Part shown: positions 60,401 through 64,000 of the stretch, piece by piece
How positions within the stretch are numbered: position 1 is the stretch's first letter
Layout of the letters: each line of letters begins with the position of its first letter
Source: Anisus vortex
Taxonomy: Eukaryota > Mollusca > Gastropoda > Planorbidae
Assembly: GCA_949126835.1 (NCBI GenBank)
Contig: OX421494.1
Span: forward strand, 25,690,185-25,754,184
Length of the DNA stretch: 64,000 bases
Reading direction: 5' to 3'
Notes under the pieces: model-generated
Seen by the model: the letters and a program-made list of their open reading frames with translations, nothing else
Told to the model about the DNA's origin: nothing
The model's database searches: none
Position numbers and translations under genes: made by a program

Positions 60401-60553
60401 AAAATATACAACTACTTTTACAAAACAAAGTTGATAAAGTAACTAATACTATACAAGTAATAACACAAATTCCAACAATGACACACCTATATCTTTGATA
60501 GTCCCCATGTCGGAGGCCATGCTGTTGTTGAGCATCTTTGATCAGTTGCAAGG
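54488..60553 (-). CDS. SRP68: Signal recognition particle subunit SRP68 (11 exons, N-terminal exon missing)
   Basis: Exons in transcript order: 60553-60487, 60357-60244, 60128-59933, 59761-59679, 59176-58990, 58849-58610, 58220-57999, 57808-57714, 55457-55322, 54963-54832 and 54727-54488. All join in frame at GT..AG sites and give about 570 aa; human SRP68 is 627 aa. SRP68 binds 7SL RNA and pairs with SRP72 in the particle that targets ribosomes to the ER. Visible blocks: QQQHGLRHGDYQRYRGYCSR (exons 1-2 here), EANTEPRKRFH, IAPNLRYCAYNIGD, VTWRGRTVPVKVE, LHSYLMYIRL, KPQDLVRLYDIIIQ, and near the end RPLFFDLALNHIEFPSLEDK with a Gly/Lys terminus. The first exon here begins at codon position 2 (acceptor TTTCAG), so a first exon with the start codon lies upstream and was not placed. 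The intron before the third-last exon contains a solo LTR. Confidence 0.95.
55613..55682. repeat. 14-bp tandem repeat in SRP68 intron
   Basis: About five copies of GTAGGAGTTAGAAT. Confidence 0.93.
56386..57640. mobile_element. Solo LTR of an LTR retrotransposon in an SRP68 intron
   Basis: The segment 56391-57635 (1245 bp) begins TGTCATAAGTGGG and ends AACCGTGACA, so the termini are TGTCA..TGACA. It is flanked by a perfect 5-bp duplication GCATT (56386-56390 and 57636-57640), as for Gypsy or BEL/Pao integrases. It is less AT-rich than the intron and has no gag/pol sequence, fitting recombination between two LTRs. A TATA-like ATATAAATATATACA on minus (about 57335-57350) could be the promoter, but orientation is undecided. 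Confidence 0.85.
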
Positions 60554-61889
60554 CTGAAATAAAGATATATACCATTATATATAGCAAGTATAAATATTAG
60601 AATTAACATAATGAAACTCGCAGCAAAATGTACACAGATAATATCAAAGATCTATGTAAGCATTAATCTGCAGGATCTAAGCAAAATGGGAGAAATCAGT
60701 ATTGCTGACTTCTTTACAGGTCTTTAAAAAAACAGACAAGCCTTCCCACGTCCAGGACATAATTTAGCATGTCCACATGCTTTTTTGTTTATTAAATTCT
60801 ACTTGAATTATTGTGTTTTCTGTATAGATCTCAGAAAGCTGATCACTGAACACTTTGATTTAAAAAAAATCTGACAAATAATAAGCGAGTTATGTGTAAT
60901 TAAAGACAGTAAATTTTGACCATTTTTAGAACATTTTTGGCTTAGAACAAGAATTTTATGGCACCGTTCATTGGAGTTGAATTGAACAAAAATAAGCACG
61001 TTTTTTTTTACTTATCATCATTTGTTATTAAAAACTGATAAAATTTGGTATCCTGAAAGAAAAAGACATGCCGAATCCAATGGTGCGCTCAAAAACTCCA
61101 CACAACATGTAAAAATCGCCTAATTTGCATAAAATTTGCATATTTTATACAAAATAAATTGCAAGCCGATTGGCCAATATTAAAAATTGCCATAACTTTC
61201 TTATTTTCTGTATGATTTTCATAATTTTTGCATCACTCTCATGAGAATGTCCTGCACTTATTAATTGGACATACATTTCCTCATGAAATTATGATTTGCA
61301 TATATAAATAACAAGGCTATACAAAGACCGGGCGTCATTTCAATGAGGGTACCCAACTTCGTGGCTTAATACCAAAGCGAGATCACAACATCCTAACATA
61401 AAAATTATATCACTAAAAAGCTGAAAGAATACAGATTCTAACGATATATGTATAGGCTAGTTAGGAAATGTTGGCTCTCAATAACTTAGAATTTTAACAG
61501 AAAATATGACACAAACTTAAAACCATTTTTCTCTGCTTTGGTCGAACTTTTGGGAAATATACACATACTAAACTGCTCAGTAAGGTGTCCTCTAATTGCT
61601 CCCAAAATTTGGTTATCATCCAATGAAAAATGACTTGGGTATTCACATTTGAAGAGAGCAGGTATACCGCACCGCAAAGCCCTACATATTACAGTGCCAC
61701 TTTGTGTCACGCCAGTCGGAAGGTGTTTTGGTTGGGTTTATTTATTATTGTTCGCAAAATACTATTTTTTACACAAAAATAACGTAAACTTTTTATCCAT
61801 ACATATATTTTAAACTTTCATTCTCTCAGACATAACAAATATGCATTACATTAAATGTAACGGCATGTTAAAGTCAATCACTGCAGTCT
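60554..61889. other. Upstream side of SRP68
   Basis: This should be SRP68 intron 1 on the minus strand. No N-terminal SRP68 exon is recognisable in it. The open frame 61486-61710 (minus) has no known domain. Confidence 0.35.
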
Positions 61890-62320
61890 AACAGTGGATT
61901 TCCACGCTTTTGACAGGGGGCTTTGGATATGCTACATAATTGGAAAGAAATGGGCCATGGGGGGGCACATTAAGACATCTAGACTTCCCCACCTGCAGAA
62001 TTCCCCTTGGATCATTAACGTGGTGGCATGGCTTGTATACTTGCACTGTCACTTGGTAGCACAAATACTAGACTCTAGGACTGGACTGGTCATCCAGGCA
62101 CAGGGCTTGGCGAGACATGCTGTTGCAGATGTTTCTCCCTCCCCACAGAGTCTCGGTGGCTCTCGCCTGTGCAATGAAGTCTTAGACACATAACAGGGGC
62201 TTCCCCCCATGCATTAGCATACCTATTTATCTGCCACTGCAAATTAAACCAGGAGCGTACTGAGCATGCTAGATGTAATAGCATGGATACAAGCGCTATA
62301 TAAATAACCATTACTTTTCC
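61890..62320 (+). mobile_element. Putative SINE-like element ending in the L2 tail
   Basis: A less AT-rich block (61890-62215, unknown origin) runs into ATCTGCCACTGCAAATTAAA, GAGCGTACTGAGCATGCTAG and ACAAGCGCTATATAAAT, the L2-like 3' tail seen at 26430-26525. This organisation fits a SINE using an L2-type tail, but a tRNA-like head is not clear. Confidence 0.5.
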
Positions 62321-64000
62321 ACTAGCCATTGTTTATGCCAGTAGGATGGAGCAGCACCAGATATTTCTTTTATATAAATACTTTTATAAATTGTTAGCAA
62401 TGTGTCTGTTTTAAAATATAGCTTTTTTTATTTTAGTATTTATATTACAAATTGAAATTTAATTGTTTGATATATCCAATGTTAATATAGTTTTATTTCA
62501 AAAACCAATAATCCTTTTGTCCTTTATACCAATGGGATAAAATATCCCAGGGAGGCAAACTTATGACTTATGCAACAGCCAGGATTTAAAAAATAAAGAA
62601 TTTCCAAGACTAAATTGTATTATTAGTAGGCCTATTTGCAAGGCTTTTGAATGCTTTGTTTTGAGAAAACCAAACATGGTTGTTTATCAGTCATTCCTTC
62701 AGAATCAATTTTATTGTAGGCTACCACATGTAAAAGATTACCATACCTTCTGAAACAAAAAATTAATAGCTTTTTAAAACTGGTTATCATTTTAAAATCT
62801 AAATTTGTGCCACTGACTAATTTGTGTCATTATAAATGAAGGTGAAACAAAATGTACAAAATAAATTGGCTAACTTATATATATATATATATATAAATTT
62901 ATTAAACGTGTCTAGAATCCCCTGATGCAGGTAGAGTTACATTTTAAGCCTTCCTAAGCTTACTTTGAAGTATATTAATCCAGTGTTATGGTAATAGGCC
63001 TAAATGATAAGTAGGTCCCGAGTGGCTACCTTGCAGGACAGCTGGTAAATTTGCCATAAATTGGTAAAATATATCTTTCTCTTTTAAAAACTATCAAATG
63101 TCTGTTCATCTCAATTATATATCAACTTCATCTCAATAATTACTGAATTTTTTTTAAAGGCCATAAAAAGGTTTTAATATATTTATAATAAACATCGTTC
63201 TAATGCTTATCATTGTCCAGCCAAATATATTTGAGGTTGATTTCGTAGCCTATCAATGTCATAGGGCCCAAAGCAATTGTTGCCAAATGCAGTAGTTAGG
63301 CTAAAGGCTAACTTAGGCCCTAATGATATGATCATATGACCCAATGGGAGTAAGCTAGCCTAGTCTAGGCCTGTCTAGGCCATGGCCCATGGTTTTTGCC
63401 ATGAATCCATACTTGATTTAGCTAATCGGAAAAGAATCTGGTCATTTGTCTGATATTTTTTGTGGGCCTCTCAAATATTTAATAAGGTGTCTTTTCCTGT
63501 CAAGCACAATTATTTATAATATAATAGCAATCAATGAATCATCATTATCATTCATGTTTCATCATTTTAAATTTAATAGTGTGAAAATTGAAGCTTACAA
63601 AATCTGTAAAATTAGATAAAGCCTAGCAGCCTAGTCACGTTTAGTGTTAGCATTCACACCCCTAACCCCTTATTCCACTGTTTAAATATAAGTATATAGG
63701 CCTACCAGGCCGGGTAGTGAATTAACTCTTAAATCATGGATGCATATTGCTACACAAATTCACCTCATCCTCGGCAGTGGTCTCAGTGGACACTCTCACT
63801 CCAGCTGTTTTCAATAATAAATAAAATGAAAATAGGCCAAAAATGTACTACTAATTTGGTGACATCTAAATATGCTTTAGTAGCCTTAAGCCTTTTATTA
63901 AGATATTTACGATACAAGAAACTTAGAAAATGATATTGCTTGTACTCCGATTTTATAATACAAGTTTGCTTGCTATAAAATATTTTAAGACTGGCTTTTA
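62321..64000. other. Gene-free right end of window
   Basis: AT-rich, with an AT microsatellite (62876-62895) and TAGGCCTA near 62625, 62997 and 63698. A weak SRP68 first-exon candidate at 63030-63057 is discussed in the findings. Confidence 0.35.

Noticed and set aside
63760..63830. Minus-strand stretch reading an acidic peptide before a GT, as SRP68 exon 1
   Set aside because: The phase needed to join the next exon would place a stop codon just before the donor.

Overview
The window is animal nuclear DNA, most likely from a gastropod mollusc. The intron-split genes for NUBP2, SRP68 and two TPPP/p25-type proteins are clear from their protein sequence. The lineage is inferred from the AT-rich composition, the tRNA-derived SINEs, the RTE- and CR1/L2-like LINE ends and the very frequent word TAGGCCTA. 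No bacterial, organellar or viral gene was recognised.

Layout. 1-14 kb holds no host gene that I can recognise. It carries hAT-type MITEs, two large minisatellite arrays (about 2.89-4.25 and 5.53-6.51 kb), a tRNA-derived SINE, a long-TIR element, decayed LINE ends and two striking inverted repeats. 14.08-20.12 kb (+) is a complete seven-exon NUBP2 gene (264 aa), whose third intron has taken a SINE and an RTE-like LINE. 23.26-25.02 kb (-) is a three-exon TPPP-family gene (179 aa), convergent with NUBP2. 25.27-26.53 kb is a hAT fragment abutting an L2-like LINE. 26.5-40.5 kb is almost empty apart from repeats, including a 1.67 kb hAT copy. 40.90-43.08 kb (-) is a second TPPP-family gene (189 aa) with the same exon structure as the first. 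43-51 kb is repeat-rich and includes three minisatellite arrays, one with poly-C runs of varying length. 54.49-60.55 kb (-) holds eleven exons of SRP68 including the true C-terminus; the N-terminal exon was not found with confidence. A solo LTR with a 5-bp target duplication sits in one SRP68 intron.

The host genes belong to different housekeeping processes: cytosolic Fe-S cluster assembly (NUBP2), microtubule stabilisation (TPPP) and ER protein targeting (SRP68). They do not form a functional cluster. What links the window is its mobile-element biology. One tRNA-headed SINE shares its 3' end with a CR1-like LINE, which suggests a mobilisation partnership. Short hAT MITEs look like deletion derivatives of the longer hAT copies in the same window. 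Several insertions keep readable target-site duplications. I found no convincing new multi-gene system; the best leads are the foldback repeats, the poly-C minisatellite, the TAGGCCTA enrichment and the SINE/LINE tail sharing.
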